In this document: positions 1 to 9,320 of the stretch, piece by piece
Layout: every line of letters begins with the position of its first letter
Numbering within the stretch: the first letter of the stretch is position 1
NCBI RefSeq assembly: GCF_009569385.1
Contig: NZ_WBOF01000001.1
Location: 2,924,001 to 2,988,000 of the forward strand
Source: Streptomyces kaniharaensis
GTDB lineage: Bacteria > Actinomycetota > Actinomycetes > Streptomycetales > Streptomycetaceae
Length of the DNA: 64,000 nucleotides
Reading direction: 5' to 3'
Made by a program: the position numbers and the translations under genes
Notes under the pieces: generated by a model
The model's database searches: none
Seen by the model: the letters and a program-made list of their open reading frames with translations, nothing else
What the model was told of the DNA's origin: nothing

Positions 1-1
1 G

Positions 2-478
2 TCCTGGATGTTCGCGGCGGCCTACCTGCGGGCGATACCCGTCCTGGCCGGGGCGTGCTGGGACCGCCACCTCGACCTGGTGGACACGATCGAGGCGCGG
101 GACCCGGTCGGGGCGTACCGGATCATCTGCGAGTACAACCTGTTCACCGTGCAGATGCTGGCCGGGCTGGCCGGGCAGCCACTGGAGTCGGTGGCCGTGC
201 TCGGGCTGCTCACGGAGTTCTCGGACGGGGAGCCGGAGCCCGAGCCGCTGGCGCCCGTGCCGTCGCAGCCGTCCGCAGGGCCCGGGACGGTCCGGCCGGA
301 GCGGACCCGGCGGGCCGAGGACGTCGGCCGCGAGCTGGGCCGGGAGCTCGGGCTGGGGCTCGGCCTGGTGCCCCCGCCCCGCGCGATCCCGTACGGCCGG
401 TTCGCCCGGCGGCCGCCCGAGCCGCCTTCCGAGTCCGCGTCCGGACGGCCCGATCCGCACCGTGCGCCGGGCCGGTAG
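2..478 (+). CDS. Hypothetical protein, 5' end outside the window
   Basis: The reading frame is already open at the window edge, so only the last 158 codons or so are seen, and the ATG at position 8 need not be the real start. The visible part begins with a helical, hydrophobic stretch and ends in a Pro/Gly/Arg-rich tail of about 75 residues that looks disordered. I recognise no domain. The next gene is 108 bp downstream on the same strand. The frame has the expected GC-rich third positions, but a biased tail can mimic coding in such DNA, so confidence is moderate. Confidence 0.45.
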   Translation, partial: SWMFAAAYLRAIPVLAGACWDRHLDLVDTIEARDPVGAYRIICEYNLFTVQMLAGLAGQPLESVAVLGLLTEFSDGEPEPEPLAPVPSQPSAGPGTVRPERTRRAEDVGRELGRELGLGLGLVPPPRAIPYGRFARRPPEPPSESASGRPDPHRAPGR

Positions 479-586
479 GGTGGGCGCTCGTCGAACCGGC
501 CGCCCGACTGGCGGCCGCCCGACCCCGCCCCCCAGTCGTCGTCCCGGTCTCGCGGACGACTCCCGCCCGGAGAGGAAGAGCCGGCC

Positions 587-1234
587 ATGGCCTGCGACCT
601 CTGGCTCGTCCCGCTCGTGGACGTGCTGAGCCACAGCCCCGACAACCCCTTCCGGGACGATCTCGCGCTCTACAACGCCGTGCTGACCTCGCGCGGACTG
701 CCCGAGGTGCCGGTCTACCAGTACGTCCCGGGGATCAGCGGGGCGGTCGAGCCGATAGCCGCCTTCGACTACGACTCGCTGCACTTCCTGCGCCGCGCCT
801 ACCTGTTGGGCCTCACCGGCCTGGACATCACGCCGGTGGACTCGCTCGGCGGCGACTACGAGCAGCTGCTGGAGATGTTCGAGAGCAGCGCCGAACAGTC
901 GCACCTGGTCTGGCACTTCGACCACGCGGGCGCCTACGTGCCGATCGAGTTCGCGACACCGCTGGTAGACGACGTGCTGCTGGCCTCCGGCGGGCCGCTC
1001 GGATCCAGCCACGGGCTGCTGCGCGAACTGCACGCCGTGGCACCGGCGCTGGGCCTCGACCCGCACAACCCGCCGGCCCCGACCAGGCCGCTCGGGCCGA
1101 CCGGCCTGGAGCAGCCGTTCGCACCGCCGCTGGACGACGTGCACCCCTTCGCCCGCGAGCGGCACGCCTGGTCCGGCCTGTACGCGGCGGCGACCCGCAG
1201 CGTCGCCCAGGGCTCGATGATCGTCTTCGCCTGA
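587..1234 (+). CDS. Hypothetical protein, 215 aa
   Basis: A 215-residue soluble protein of unknown function. The ATG is preceded by a purine-rich GGAGAGGA about 10 bp upstream, which supports this start. The sequence is acidic and rich in Asp, Tyr and Leu, with no signal peptide or membrane segment. The C-terminal third is Pro-rich and ends in a conserved-looking block (HAWSGLYAAATRSVAQGS). I cannot assign a family. It converges with the next gene, with only 34 bp between the two stop codons. Confidence 0.7.
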   Translation: MACDLWLVPLVDVLSHSPDNPFRDDLALYNAVLTSRGLPEVPVYQYVPGISGAVEPIAAFDYDSLHFLRRAYLLGLTGLDITPVDSLGGDYEQLLEMFESSAEQSHLVWHFDHAGAYVPIEFATPLVDDVLLASGGPLGSSHGLLRELHAVAPALGLDPHNPPAPTRPLGPTGLEQPFAPPLDDVHPFARERHAWSGLYAAATRSVAQGSMIVFA

Positions 1235-1268
1235 GCCCGCCCCCGGGCCGGCTGACCTGCCGGAAGGC

Positions 1269-2054
1269 TCAGCGCAGCGGGCCCTCCGGCGGGCGCTGAC
1301 GCGGCATGGTGGGCCGGGCACCCGGCGGCGGCAGGACCCGCACCTGGGCGCCCATCCCGGTCTCGCTGCGCCCGCCCCACGCCCCCGGGGCCTGGGTGGG
1401 CAGCCGCGTCATCGACGCGCGGAACTCCAGCATCCACTCCGAGGTCTCGGTGCGGACCATGTCCGAGACGTCCTCGCAGAACCGGCGCAGCACGCCCAGG
1501 CAGCGCTCGGCGGCCTCGCCCGCGGTGCCCTCGGTCGGGCCGAGCACCTCCCGCACGCACTCCGACGCCCAGTCGAACTGGAAGGCCTCCAGGCGGCGTT
1601 GCAGCGCCTGCGCGGTGCTGACGTCCCGCATCCAGCCGGAGGTGAGGCCGAACACCCGGTCGGTGCCGTGGCAGGCCGCGGCGAGCGCCAGGCCGACGAA
1701 GCCCCAGCCGGTGCCGTGGGCGACCGCGCCGGTCAGGTCCACCAGCGGGGCGGTCACCCCGCCGATCGCGAAGCCGGCCGTGCCGAACCGCAGCAGGCGC
1801 GCCCAGCGGCGCTTCCAGATCCGGTCCCTGCGGTACCACTCGATCGCCTCGACCGCCCGCTCCTCGGACCAGCGGTAGAGCTCCTCCAGCCGCTCGGCGG
1901 GCTCGCCCCAGTCCCCGAGCGGGAACTGGCGGGTGCTCAGGTCGGTGCGGCGCCGGGTGGACTCCCGGTGTGCGACCGTCGCGGCGGGCTGGTCCTCCTC
2001 GCCGATCTCCTTGCCCCAGGGACTCTCCTCGGGCTGCATTTCCGGCTGGCTCAC
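1269..2054 (-). CDS. Conserved hypothetical protein with central hydrophobic segments, 261 aa
   Basis: A 261-residue protein with a charged N-terminus (about 1-90), one or two hydrophobic stretches at about 95-150 (FAIGGVTAPLVDLTGAV and GFVGLALAAACHG), and a soluble helical C-terminal half. It may be a membrane-associated actinobacterial protein; I do not recognise a named domain. The start used is GTG with a weak ribosome site; an ATG five codons further in is an alternative. Transcribed away from purD. Confidence 0.65.
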   Translation of the reverse strand: MSQPEMQPEESPWGKEIGEEDQPAATVAHRESTRRRTDLSTRQFPLGDWGEPAERLEELYRWSEERAVEAIEWYRRDRIWKRRWARLLRFGTAGFAIGGVTAPLVDLTGAVAHGTGWGFVGLALAAACHGTDRVFGLTSGWMRDVSTAQALQRRLEAFQFDWASECVREVLGPTEGTAGEAAERCLGVLRRFCEDVSDMVRTETSEWMLEFRASMTRLPTQAPGAWGGRSETGMGAQVRVLPPPGARPTMPRQRPPEGPLR

Positions 2055-2423
2055 CTGTGGGGCTCCCTGTGGCGGGCGGGACTGCTGGGTCTGGCGGGCG
2101 CATCGGCTGACGTGGCGTCCGCCGGTGGTTGTCCAACATCACTTCTTACCGCCAAATGGCTGACCGCGGGGCGCTTCCCAGCTGATCGTTACCGGATCCG
2201 GGCACCGGAACCCGAGGTGGGAGGGATGCGGGGCGCGACGAGATTTCACCCGTCCGAGCGAGGGCCCGGTCACCCGCCGTCCTGACCCGGGCACCCACCG
2301 CCGACATCGCGGGCCCGGGTTTGGATGATCCTCCGACATCGTGAGCGTACGGAGGTCTTCGGCTGGAGGTTCCGACGAGGCCGGAGAGCGGCCGGAACGG
2401 GCCACCGACTACCCTTGCCAACC
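2055..2423 (+). other. Intergenic region upstream of purD
   Basis: There is no convincing gene in these 369 bp between divergently transcribed genes. A short inverted repeat, CCTCCG...CGGAGG, spans 2330-2355. A -10-like TACCCT (2410-2415) lies only 8 bp before the purD GTG, suggesting a leaderless purD transcript. I see no riboswitch-like structure. Confidence 0.5.
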
Positions 2424-3671
2424 GTGAAGGTCCTCGTCATCGGCGGCGGCGCCCGCGAACACGCCCTGTGCCGCTCCCTGTCCCAAGATCCCGCCGTCAC
2501 CGAGCTGCACTGCGCCCCGGGCAACGCCGGGATCGCGCAGGTGGCGACGGTCCACCCGGTCGACCAGCTGGACGGCGCCCAGGTCACCGACCTGGCCGCG
2601 CGGCTCGGTGCCGGCCTGGTCGTCGTCGGCCCGGAGGCCCCGCTGGTCGCGGGCGTCGCCGACGCCGTGCGCGCGGCCGGCATCCCGGTCTTCGGCCCGT
2701 CCGGCGCCGCGGCGCAGCTGGAGGGCTCGAAGGCCTTCGCCAAGGACGTGATGGCCGCGGCCGGCGTGCCGACCGCCCGCTCCTACGTGTGCACCACCGC
2801 CGAGGAGGCCGCCGAGGCGCTGGACGCCTTCGGCGCTCCGTACGTGGTCAAGGACGACGGCCTGGCCGCCGGCAAGGGCGTCGTGGTCACCTCCGACCGC
2901 GAGGCCGCGCTGGCGCACGCCGCGTCGTGCGAGCGCGTGGTCATCGAGGAGTACCTCGACGGCCCCGAGGTCTCGCTGTTCGCGATCACCGACGGCACCA
3001 CCGTCGTCCCGCTGCAGCCCGCGCAGGACTTCAAGCGCGCGCTGGACGGCGACGAGGGCCCCAACACCGGTGGCATGGGCGCCTACTCGCCGCTGCCGTG
3101 GGCGCCCGCCGGCCTGGTCGAGGAGGTCCTGGAGACCGTCCTGCAGCCGACCGTGGACGAACTGCGCCACCGCGGCACCGAGTTCTCCGGCCTGCTCTAC
3201 GCCGGCCTGGCGCTCACCTCGCGCGGCACCCGGGTGATCGAGTTCAACGCCCGCTTCGGCGACCCGGAGACCCAGGTCGTGCTGGCCCGGCTGCGCACCC
3301 CGCTGGCCGGTGTCCTGCTGGCCGCCGCCACCGGCACGCTGGACCAGCTGGAGCCGCTGCGCTGGGACGAGGGCGCGGCCGTCACCGTGGTCGTCGCGTC
3401 CGAGGGCTACCCGGCCGCGCCGCGCACCGGCGACCCGATCGAGGGCCTGACCGACGCCGAGGCGGACGGCACCGCGTTCGTCCTGCACGCCGGCACCAGG
3501 GCGGACGAGGACGGCCGGGTGCTGAGCGCCGGCGGCCGGGTGCTGTCCGTCACCGCGACCGGCACCGACCTCGCCGAGGCGCGCGACCGCGCCTACGCCG
3601 CCGTCGACCGGATCTCGCTCAAGGGCGGCCAGCACCGCACCGACATCGCGCTCAAGGCGGCCACCGCGTAG
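2424..3671 (+). CDS. purD: Phosphoribosylamine--glycine ligase
   Basis: Catalyses the ATP-dependent joining of glycine to 5-phosphoribosylamine to give GAR, the second step of de novo purine synthesis, in the cytosol. The 415-residue length is normal. The N-terminal GGGAREHAL (about 7-15), the ATP-grasp loop [12 protein letters not shown] (about 144-155), [10 protein letters not shown] (about 213) and [12 protein letters not shown] (about 272) are all present. The start is GTG at 2424 because the protein must begin KVLVIGGG; the upstream in-frame ATG would add 33 basic residues. A TACCCT hexamer 8 bp upstream suggests a leaderless mRNA. A strong hairpin follows the stop. Confidence 0.97.
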   Translation: MKVLVIGGGAREHALCRSLSQDPAVTELHCAPGNAGIAQVATVHPVDQLDGAQVTDLAARLGAGLVVVGPEAPLVAGVADAVRAAGIPVFGPSGAAAQLEGSKAFAKDVMAAAGVPTARSYVCTTAEEAAEALDAFGAPYVVKDDGLAAGKGVVVTSDREAALAHAASCERVVIEEYLDGPEVSLFAITDGTTVVPLQPAQDFKRALDGDEGPNTGGMGAYSPLPWAPAGLVEEVLETVLQPTVDELRHRGTEFSGLLYAGLALTSRGTRVIEFNARFGDPETQVVLARLRTPLAGVLLAAATGTLDQLEPLRWDEGAAVTVVVASEGYPAAPRTGDPIEGLTDAEADGTAFVLHAGTRADEDGRVLSAGGRVLSVTATGTDLAEARDRAYAAVDRISLKGGQHRTDIALKAATA

Positions 3672-3692
3672 CCGTCGCTCCTGGCGCACCCC

Positions 3693-3745
3693 CGCAGGGC
3701 GCTGCGTGCCGTGGGAAACAACCCCCATGGACGCAGCGCCCTGCG
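3693..3745 (+). terminator. Hairpin terminator after purD
   Basis: A perfect 15-bp stem (3693-3707 with 3731-3745) carries a 23-nt loop that can itself fold. It lies 21 bp past the purD stop with no T-tract, which is usual for high-GC actinobacteria. Confidence 0.7.
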
Positions 3746-4203
3746 GCGTTCCACAACCGGAGCGGCTGCGGGGGGCGACGCACCGTTCGGCGGCCGGAAT
3801 CCAGCCCATCGGGTGACAGCAGCCGCATCCGGCTGACGTAGCCGGGTGCCCGGCCTTATGGTGCGCTGGATCGCACGGCGCCTTGGCCGCGCGTCGGGGT
3901 CGCCGCCGGGTAGCGGCGTCCCCGCGGGGGGATGCTGGACGGCGTCCGGCCGGGCGGTCTCCCGGGTGCTTCGCACCGGACCGGGCGCGTCGTCCGGAAT
4001 CCGGGCAACGTCACCGGGACGAGTGGAAACCGGGGCGTCCGGAACACCCACCCGGACCGGGGCGTCGAACATGTCAGAAGCGCCGCACAGCATGCACTAC
4101 CGGGATCGGACGCCTCCGCTTCCCGGTCGGAACTGATCGTTTCGAGTCGGCTCAGGGGCCCGTCAGCGGGCGCCTGAGGGCTCCGAAGGGGGTGCCGCAC
4201 CGT
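3746..4203 (+). other. Intergenic region without a supported gene
   Basis: These 458 bp precede the next gene. Short open frames exist on both strands, but they have Arg/Pro/Gly composition and no usable ribosome site. A CTCAGG...CCTGAG inverted repeat lies at about 4152-4180, just before the next start. Confidence 0.4.
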
Positions 4204-5766
4204 ATGGCCGCTGTCGACACCGCGCGCGCTCACGCCCAGGCGGTCCTGCGGATCCGAGGTCTCGCCCTGGCCGTCGGCGCCCTGCCCGCTGCCGTCGCGG
4301 TGGTCCTGCTGGCCGGCCGGTTCACCGGCCGGATCGGCGCGCCCGGCTCCCCGGACGCCGCCGGCTGGGACGCCGCCCGCTGGGTGGTCTGCGCCGTGGC
4401 CGCGCTCACCCTCGCGGTGGCCGGGCTGACCGCCCGCGCCTACCGCCGGGCCGTCCCGCCGCAGACCCCGGCCGTCCCGCTGGACCGCGCCGAGGCCCCC
4501 GAGCTGTACCGGCTGATCGGCGAACTGGCCGACCGGCTGGACGTCCCAGCCCCGTCCGCCATCGCCCTCACCCCGGACTGCGACAGCTGGCTGGAGGACG
4601 TCCCGCCCGCGCGGCGTCGGCCCGGCCCCCGGCACGAGCCGCCCGCCCCCGTCCTGGTGATCGGCTCGCCGTTCCTCTGGTGGATGCGGGCCGGCGAACT
4701 GCGCGCCCTGCTCGCCCCCGTGGTGGCCGGCACCGCCGCCTCCGCCGACCCGGAGATCGCCGCCGCCCGCCGCTTCCTGCGCAGCCTCGACGCCAGCCTG
4801 GACACCGGCCCGGCCCCCGCCGGCCTCGGCGGCGCCACCCTCGCCGGCCCGCCCCGGGCCCCGCACCGCGGCCCGGCCGCGCTCACCGACCGGATCACCC
4901 GCCGCCTGCTCGGCGCCTGCCGCGGCCACGCCGCCGAACTGGAGCGCTCGGTCGCGGGCTGGGCCTCCGAACAGGCCCGGACCGTCGACTACGGCCTGCG
5001 GATCGCCGCCCAGGAGCAGGTCGGCCTCGCCTACGCCGGCTGGGACCGGCTGCTCACCCGGGTCGCGCTGCCCGCCTGGCGGCTCGGCCGTCACCCCGCC
5101 CACCTCAACGCCGGCGTGGTCGCCGCCCTCACCGAGCTGTCCCGGCGCGACCGGCTGGCCGACGGCTACGGCACCCGGCTCGGCGACCGCCCCGCCTGCG
5201 ACCTGCTGGAGGAGCCCGGCGCCGTCGACCGGGCGGTCTCCTGGCTCGCCGCCGAGCTGTTCTTCGGCCGCCCCGCCGCCGGCGCCTGGCACGAGCTGGA
5301 CTGGGCCGACTACCCGGCCGAGGTCGTGGACGCCGGCTGGCGGGCCCGCGCCGCAGCCCTGCAGGCCGCCCTGGACCGGCTCGCCCCGCAGGCCCGCCCC
5401 GGTGCCCCGACCCTCACCCGGCTGCTGGCCCGGCTCGCCGACGGCGACGGCGAGCAGCTCGCCGCCGCGCTCGCCGCCCAGCCGGCCCACACCACCACCC
5501 CGGCCCCGCTGCTGGAACCCGCCCCCAGCGGCCGCGACCTGCTGGTCGACCATGTCACCGCGATGGTCTGCTGCGCCGCCGTCGACACCGCGGGCGCCAC
5601 CTCCGGCCTGGACTGGCTGGACGGCCCGGTCCTGCTGCTCGGCGGCGTCCGCCGCACCGACCTCGCCGGCCCGGTCGCCCAGGCCGTCGAACAGGGCCAG
5701 GACGGGCCGCTGCGCGCCTGGCTGGACGCCGCCGACGTCCGCCTGGAGAAGCCCGTCCGCCTGTAG
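4204..5766 (+). CDS. M48-metalloprotease-like membrane protein lacking the HExxH motif
   Basis: A 520-residue protein with two transmembrane segments at about 14-36 and 60-82, then a large soluble region. The layout resembles M48 (HtpX/Ste24-type) peptidases: an ELYRLIGELADRLDVPAP block at about 100, then LVIGSPFLWWMRAGELRALLA at about 150. Family members continue there with the zinc-binding HELGH, but this protein reads APVVAGT. The later helix that normally supplies the third zinc ligand is recognisable but also altered (about 245-270). It is therefore probably a pseudoprotease with a structural or adaptor role. That assignment is inferred from pattern similarity. The start is the ATG preceded by AGGGGGT. 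Confidence 0.75.
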   Translation: MAAVDTARAHAQAVLRIRGLALAVGALPAAVAVVLLAGRFTGRIGAPGSPDAAGWDAARWVVCAVAALTLAVAGLTARAYRRAVPPQTPAVPLDRAEAPELYRLIGELADRLDVPAPSAIALTPDCDSWLEDVPPARRRPGPRHEPPAPVLVIGSPFLWWMRAGELRALLAPVVAGTAASADPEIAAARRFLRSLDASLDTGPAPAGLGGATLAGPPRAPHRGPAALTDRITRRLLGACRGHAAELERSVAGWASEQARTVDYGLRIAAQEQVGLAYAGWDRLLTRVALPAWRLGRHPAHLNAGVVAALTELSRRDRLADGYGTRLGDRPACDLLEEPGAVDRAVSWLAAELFFGRPAAGAWHELDWADYPAEVVDAGWRARAAALQAALDRLAPQARPGAPTLTRLLARLADGDGEQLAAALAAQPAHTTTPAPLLEPAPSGRDLLVDHVTAMVCCAAVDTAGATSGLDWLDGPVLLLGGVRRTDLAGPVAQAVEQGQDGPLRAWLDAADVRLEKPVRL

Positions 5767-5933
5767 GTCCTCAGGGGCCCGCCGGCATCCGGAATCCCGG
5801 CGCTCGGCGCCTCCGTACGCGCCCCCGGGACGGGCTGGCGGGCGGCCGTCTCCGCAGGCCGGAGGCCCGGGACCGGACGGCCGGAGAATTCCCGCCACCA
5901 ATTGCTACCGGTAGGTGACGCAGCGCCAGCACG

Positions 5934-5954
5934 GTGTGGTCTATTAGACCGCAC
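5934..5954. promoter_or_regulatory. 21-bp operator-like palindrome
   Basis: Two 10-bp arms, GTGTGGTCTA and TAGACCGCAC, match at 9 of 10 positions around a single central T. It lies 18 bp before the next coding start. The GGTCTA/TAGACC half-sites resemble operators of GntR-family regulators, but the centre is longer than in DasR sites, so no regulator is assigned. Confidence 0.5.
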
Positions 5955-5971
5955 GCACATCCGGGGGGCGC

Positions 5972-7552
5972 GTGCCAGCCGGGCGGAAGTGCACCTGGGA
6001 GGGGCGCGTGGGGACCGAACTCAACCGCCGCTGGGAGTCCGGAACGCATGCCTACAGCGTCTCCGACCCCTTCGGCCAGGGCCCGCTGCCCTGGCTGCGC
6101 AGCCCCGACGAGTACCTGGCCGACGCCGAGGGCACCGTCCCCTGGTACGTCTCGGTGGACGCGCCCGGCCAGCGGCCGCTGGCCGGCGGCGCCCGGCCCA
6201 AGCCGCCGGTGGGCACCCCGCAGAGCGCCAACGACGTCGTCCAGCAGATCAAGGGCTTCGCCTCGGCCGGGCTGATCCGCCCCGGCGGCTCGGTGGACTT
6301 CCGGGTCACCGTCAACCCGCCCCGCGAGTTCACCGTGGACGTCTACCGGATCGGCCACTACGGCGGCGACGGCGCCCGCCACATGACGTCCAGCCCGCTG
6401 ATCCCCGGCCTCGCCCAGCCCGCCCCGCTCGTGGTCGGGCGGACCGTCTCCTGCCACCACTGGTGGCACTCCTGGCGGCTGCAGATCCCCGCCCACTGGA
6501 TGCCCGGCGCGTACGTCGCCGTGCTGACCACCGCGGACATGCTGCACCGCAGCCACATCCCGTTCACCGTCCGGGACTTCGGGGAGCACGCACACGCCCC
6601 CGAACTCCTCCTGGTGCTCCCCGACGTGACCTGGCAGGCCTACAACCTGTTCCCGGAGGACGGCCGCAGCGGCGCCAGCCTCTACCACGCGTGGGACGGG
6701 CAGGGCGGGCTGGTCGGCGAGGCGGAGGCCGCCGTCACCGTCTCCTTCGACCGCCCGCACGCCACCGCCGGGCTGCCGCTGCACGTCGGCCACGCGTACG
6801 ACTTCATCCGCTGGGCCGAGCGCTACGGCTACGACCTCGCCTACGCCACCGCCACCGACCTGCACGCCGGCCTGGTCGACCCGGCCCGGCACCGGGCGCT
6901 GGTCTTCCCCGGCCACGACGAGTACTGGTCCGAGCCGATGCGCCGCGCCGCCGAGCGGGCCCGGGACGGCGGCACCTCGCTGGTCTTCCTCTCCGCCAAC
7001 ACCATGTACTGGCGGGTCGAGCTGACCGCCGCGGCCTCCGGCGAGCCCAACCGGCTGCTCAACTGCCGCAAACGGCAGAAGGTCCGGCCCGGCAGCCCGG
7101 CGGCCGGAGCGCCCGGGGCGGCCAGCGCGCTGTGGCGGGACGCCGGCGAGCCGGAGCAACACCTGCTCGGGGTGCAGTACTCGGGCCGGGTCGCCGCGCC
7201 CGTCCCGCTGATCGCCCGGCACACCGCGCACTGGCTGTGGGACGGCACCGGGCTCCAGGAGGGCGACGAACTTCCCGGCCTGGTCGCCGGCGAGGCCGAC
7301 CGCTACTACCCCAAGGTGGCGCTGCCCGAGCACACCGAGCGGGTGCTGCTCGCCCACTCCCCGTACCGGGACCTCGCGGGCCGCACCCGCTACCAGGAGA
7401 CCTCGCTGTACCGGGCGCCCAGCGGCGCGTACGTCTTCGCGGCCGGCACCTTCGCCTGGTCGCCCGCGCTGGGCCGCCCCGGCCTCACCGACGAGCGCAT
7501 CCAGCGTGCCACCGCCAACCTGCTCGACCGGCTGTGCAAGAACCAGCCCTGA
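5972..7552 (+). CDS. N,N-dimethylformamidase beta-subunit-like domain protein
   Basis: A 526-residue protein whose body matches the C-terminal domain family of the N,N-dimethylformamidase large subunit: DVYRIGHYGGDGAR (about 122), a WRLQIPAHWMPGAYVA block (about 162), a WQAYNLF block (about 220) and an FPGHDEYWS motif (about 310). Other proteins of this family are usually stand-alone and their substrates unknown, so amidase activity is not established. It has no signal peptide. A second GTG at 6008 has an equally good ribosome site (GGGAGGGGCGC) and would remove 12 residues. An operator-like palindrome sits just upstream. Confidence 0.8.
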   Translation: MPAGRKCTWEGRVGTELNRRWESGTHAYSVSDPFGQGPLPWLRSPDEYLADAEGTVPWYVSVDAPGQRPLAGGARPKPPVGTPQSANDVVQQIKGFASAGLIRPGGSVDFRVTVNPPREFTVDVYRIGHYGGDGARHMTSSPLIPGLAQPAPLVVGRTVSCHHWWHSWRLQIPAHWMPGAYVAVLTTADMLHRSHIPFTVRDFGEHAHAPELLLVLPDVTWQAYNLFPEDGRSGASLYHAWDGQGGLVGEAEAAVTVSFDRPHATAGLPLHVGHAYDFIRWAERYGYDLAYATATDLHAGLVDPARHRALVFPGHDEYWSEPMRRAAERARDGGTSLVFLSANTMYWRVELTAAASGEPNRLLNCRKRQKVRPGSPAAGAPGAASALWRDAGEPEQHLLGVQYSGRVAAPVPLIARHTAHWLWDGTGLQEGDELPGLVAGEADRYYPKVALPEHTERVLLAHSPYRDLAGRTRYQETSLYRAPSGAYVFAAGTFAWSPALGRPGLTDERIQRATANLLDRLCKNQP

Positions 7553-7670
7553 GGCCCGCGGCCCCGGGCCCCGGAGGCCGTCGCGGGCGTTCGTGAAAGA
7601 CTGCGAGGGCAGTGACCTCCCCTTTCGCGTCGCCCCACGCCCGCGAACGACCCCTGAGGACTGAGACACC

Positions 7671-8570
7671 TTGAGCGGATTTGTCACCAAGCCCGAGCCG
7701 GTCCAGGTACCCGGCCTGGTCCACCTGCACACCGGCAAGGTGCGCGACCTCTACCGCACGGAGTCGGGCGAGCTGGTCATGGTGGCCAGCGACCGGATGT
7801 CCGCCCACGACTGGGTGCTGCCGAACGAGATCCCCGACAAGGGCCGCATCCTCACCCAGCTCTCCCTGTGGTGGTTCGACAGGATCGCCGACATCGTGCC
7901 CAACCACGTGATCTCCACCGAGATCCCGGCCGGCGCCCCGGCCGACTGGAAGGGCCGCACCCTGATCTGCCGCAGCCTGGACATGATCCCGGTCGAGGCG
8001 GTCGCCCGCGGCTACCTGGCCGGCTCCGGTCTGACCGAGTACGACGAGAGCCGCACGGTCTGCGGCATCGCCCTGCCGGAGGGCCTGGAGAACAGCTCCG
8101 AACTGCCCGCCCCGATCTACACCCCGGCGCTCAAGGCCGAGGTCGGCGAGCACGACGAGAACGTCCCCTACGAGGAGACGGCCCGCCGGATCGGCGCCGA
8201 GCTGGCCGCCCAGCTGCGCCGAACCACCCTGGACATCTACGCCCGGGCCCGGGACATCGCCCGCGACCGCGGCATCATCCTGGCCGACACCAAGTTCGAG
8301 TTCGGCCTGCGGGACGGCGAGCTGGTGATCGGCGACGAGGTGCTCACCCCGGACTCCTCCCGCTACTGGCCGGCCGACGAGTGGCAGCCGGGCCGCTCGC
8401 AGCCGTCCTTCGACAAGCAGCTGATCCGCGACTGGCTGGTCTCCCCGGCCTCCGGTTGGGACCGCTACAGCGAGGAGCCGCCGCCGGTCCTGCCGGCCGA
8501 GGTGGTCGAGCAGACCCGGGCCAAGTACATCGAGGTGTACGAGCGGCTGACCGGCACCAGCTGGGTCTGA
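7671..8570 (+). CDS. purC: Phosphoribosylaminoimidazole-succinocarboxamide synthase (SAICAR synthase)
   Basis: Condenses CAIR with aspartate using ATP to form SAICAR in de novo purine synthesis. At 299 residues it is a normal stand-alone PurC. Visible family features are the nucleotide-binding GKVRDLY (about 23-29), SDRMSAHDWVLPNEIPDKG (about 41-59), the ARGYLAGSGL substrate loop (about 110) and DTKFEFGL (about 206). Translation starts at TTG with GAGGA about 10 bp upstream; no better ATG or GTG preserves the conserved N-terminus. It converges with the response-regulator gene, 26 bp apart. Confidence 0.96.
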   Translation: MSGFVTKPEPVQVPGLVHLHTGKVRDLYRTESGELVMVASDRMSAHDWVLPNEIPDKGRILTQLSLWWFDRIADIVPNHVISTEIPAGAPADWKGRTLICRSLDMIPVEAVARGYLAGSGLTEYDESRTVCGIALPEGLENSSELPAPIYTPALKAEVGEHDENVPYEETARRIGAELAAQLRRTTLDIYARARDIARDRGIILADTKFEFGLRDGELVIGDEVLTPDSSRYWPADEWQPGRSQPSFDKQLIRDWLVSPASGWDRYSEEPPPVLPAEVVEQTRAKYIEVYERLTGTSWV

Positions 8571-8596
8571 CGCCCCTCGGAAGCCCGCGGGCCGGC

Positions 8597-9217
8597 TCAG
8601 ATCCAGCCGTGCTCGCGGGCGATCCGCACCGCCGCGTGCCGGTTCTCCGCGCCCAGCTTGGTGGCCGCCGAGGAGAGGTAGTTGCGGACGGTGCCCTGGG
8701 ACAGGCCCGCCCGCCGGGCGATCTCGGCGATCGGGGTGCCGTCGGCGGCCAGCTCCAGGACGTCCGTCTCGCGCGGGGTCAGCGGGGTCTCGCCCGCGCT
8801 GATCGCGTCCGCCGCGAGCTCCGGGTCGACGTACCGGCCGCCGGCCCGGACGGTCCGGATGATCCCGGCCAGGTCGGCCGCCGAGACGGTCTTCGGCAGG
8901 AAGCCGCGCACCCCGACCTCCAGCGCCCGCTTCAGGTAGCCGGGGCGGCCGTGGCCGGTGACGATCATGCAGCGGCAGTCCGGCAGCAGCAGGCGCAGCT
9001 CGGTGGCTACCTCGATGCCGTCCTTTCCGGGCATCTGCAGGTCCAGCACCGCGATGTCCGGGCGGTGCGCCCGCGCCATCGCCAGTGCCTCCGGGCCGGA
9101 GCCCGCCTGGGCGACCACGGTGATGTCGTCCTCCAGGGAGAGCAGCGCGGCCAGCGCACCCCGGATCAGGTGCTCGTCGTCGGCGAGCAGGACGCGGACG
9201 GGCGCGGTGCCGGTCAT
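8597..9217 (-). CDS. NarL/LuxR-family response regulator
   Basis: A 206-residue two-component response regulator. The receiver domain (about 7-120) carries the acidic pair D13/D14, phospho-acceptor D59 in VLDLQMP, and the conserved Lys in FLPK. A LuxR-type HTH follows (about 142-200, LTPRETDVLELAADGTPIAE onward). It is the last gene of an operon with the histidine kinase and the two ABC transporter genes upstream, so it probably controls that transporter. The DesR-like layout suggests membrane or envelope sensing, but the signal is unknown. Confidence 0.93.
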   Translation of the reverse strand: MTGTAPVRVLLADDEHLIRGALAALLSLEDDITVVAQAGSGPEALAMARAHRPDIAVLDLQMPGKDGIEVATELRLLLPDCRCMIVTGHGRPGYLKRALEVGVRGFLPKTVSAADLAGIIRTVRAGGRYVDPELAADAISAGETPLTPRETDVLELAADGTPIAEIARRAGLSQGTVRNYLSSAATKLGAENRHAAVRIAREHGWI

Positions 9218-9238
9218 CGGCGGGCCTTCCTTCGGTGG

Positions 9239-9320
9239 CGACGGTTCGGCGACGGTTCGGCGACGGGTCAGCGTTCGGGTTCAGCGTTCGGGTTCAGTGT
9301 TCGGGTCAGCGACGGTTCAG
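9239..9320. repeat. Short tandem repeats between kinase and regulator genes
   Basis: The gap holds reiterated 11-13 bp units: CGACGGTTCGG twice, then CGACGGGTCAG, then three near copies of CGTTCGGGTTCAG, ending in CGACGGTTCAG. The last unit runs into the kinase stop codon. It looks like slippage-derived variable DNA. Confidence 0.75.

Noticed and set aside
5938..5950. DasR (dre) operator
   Set aside because: Half-sites are similar, but the centre carries three extra bases compared with the dre consensus, so I keep it only as an unassigned palindrome.
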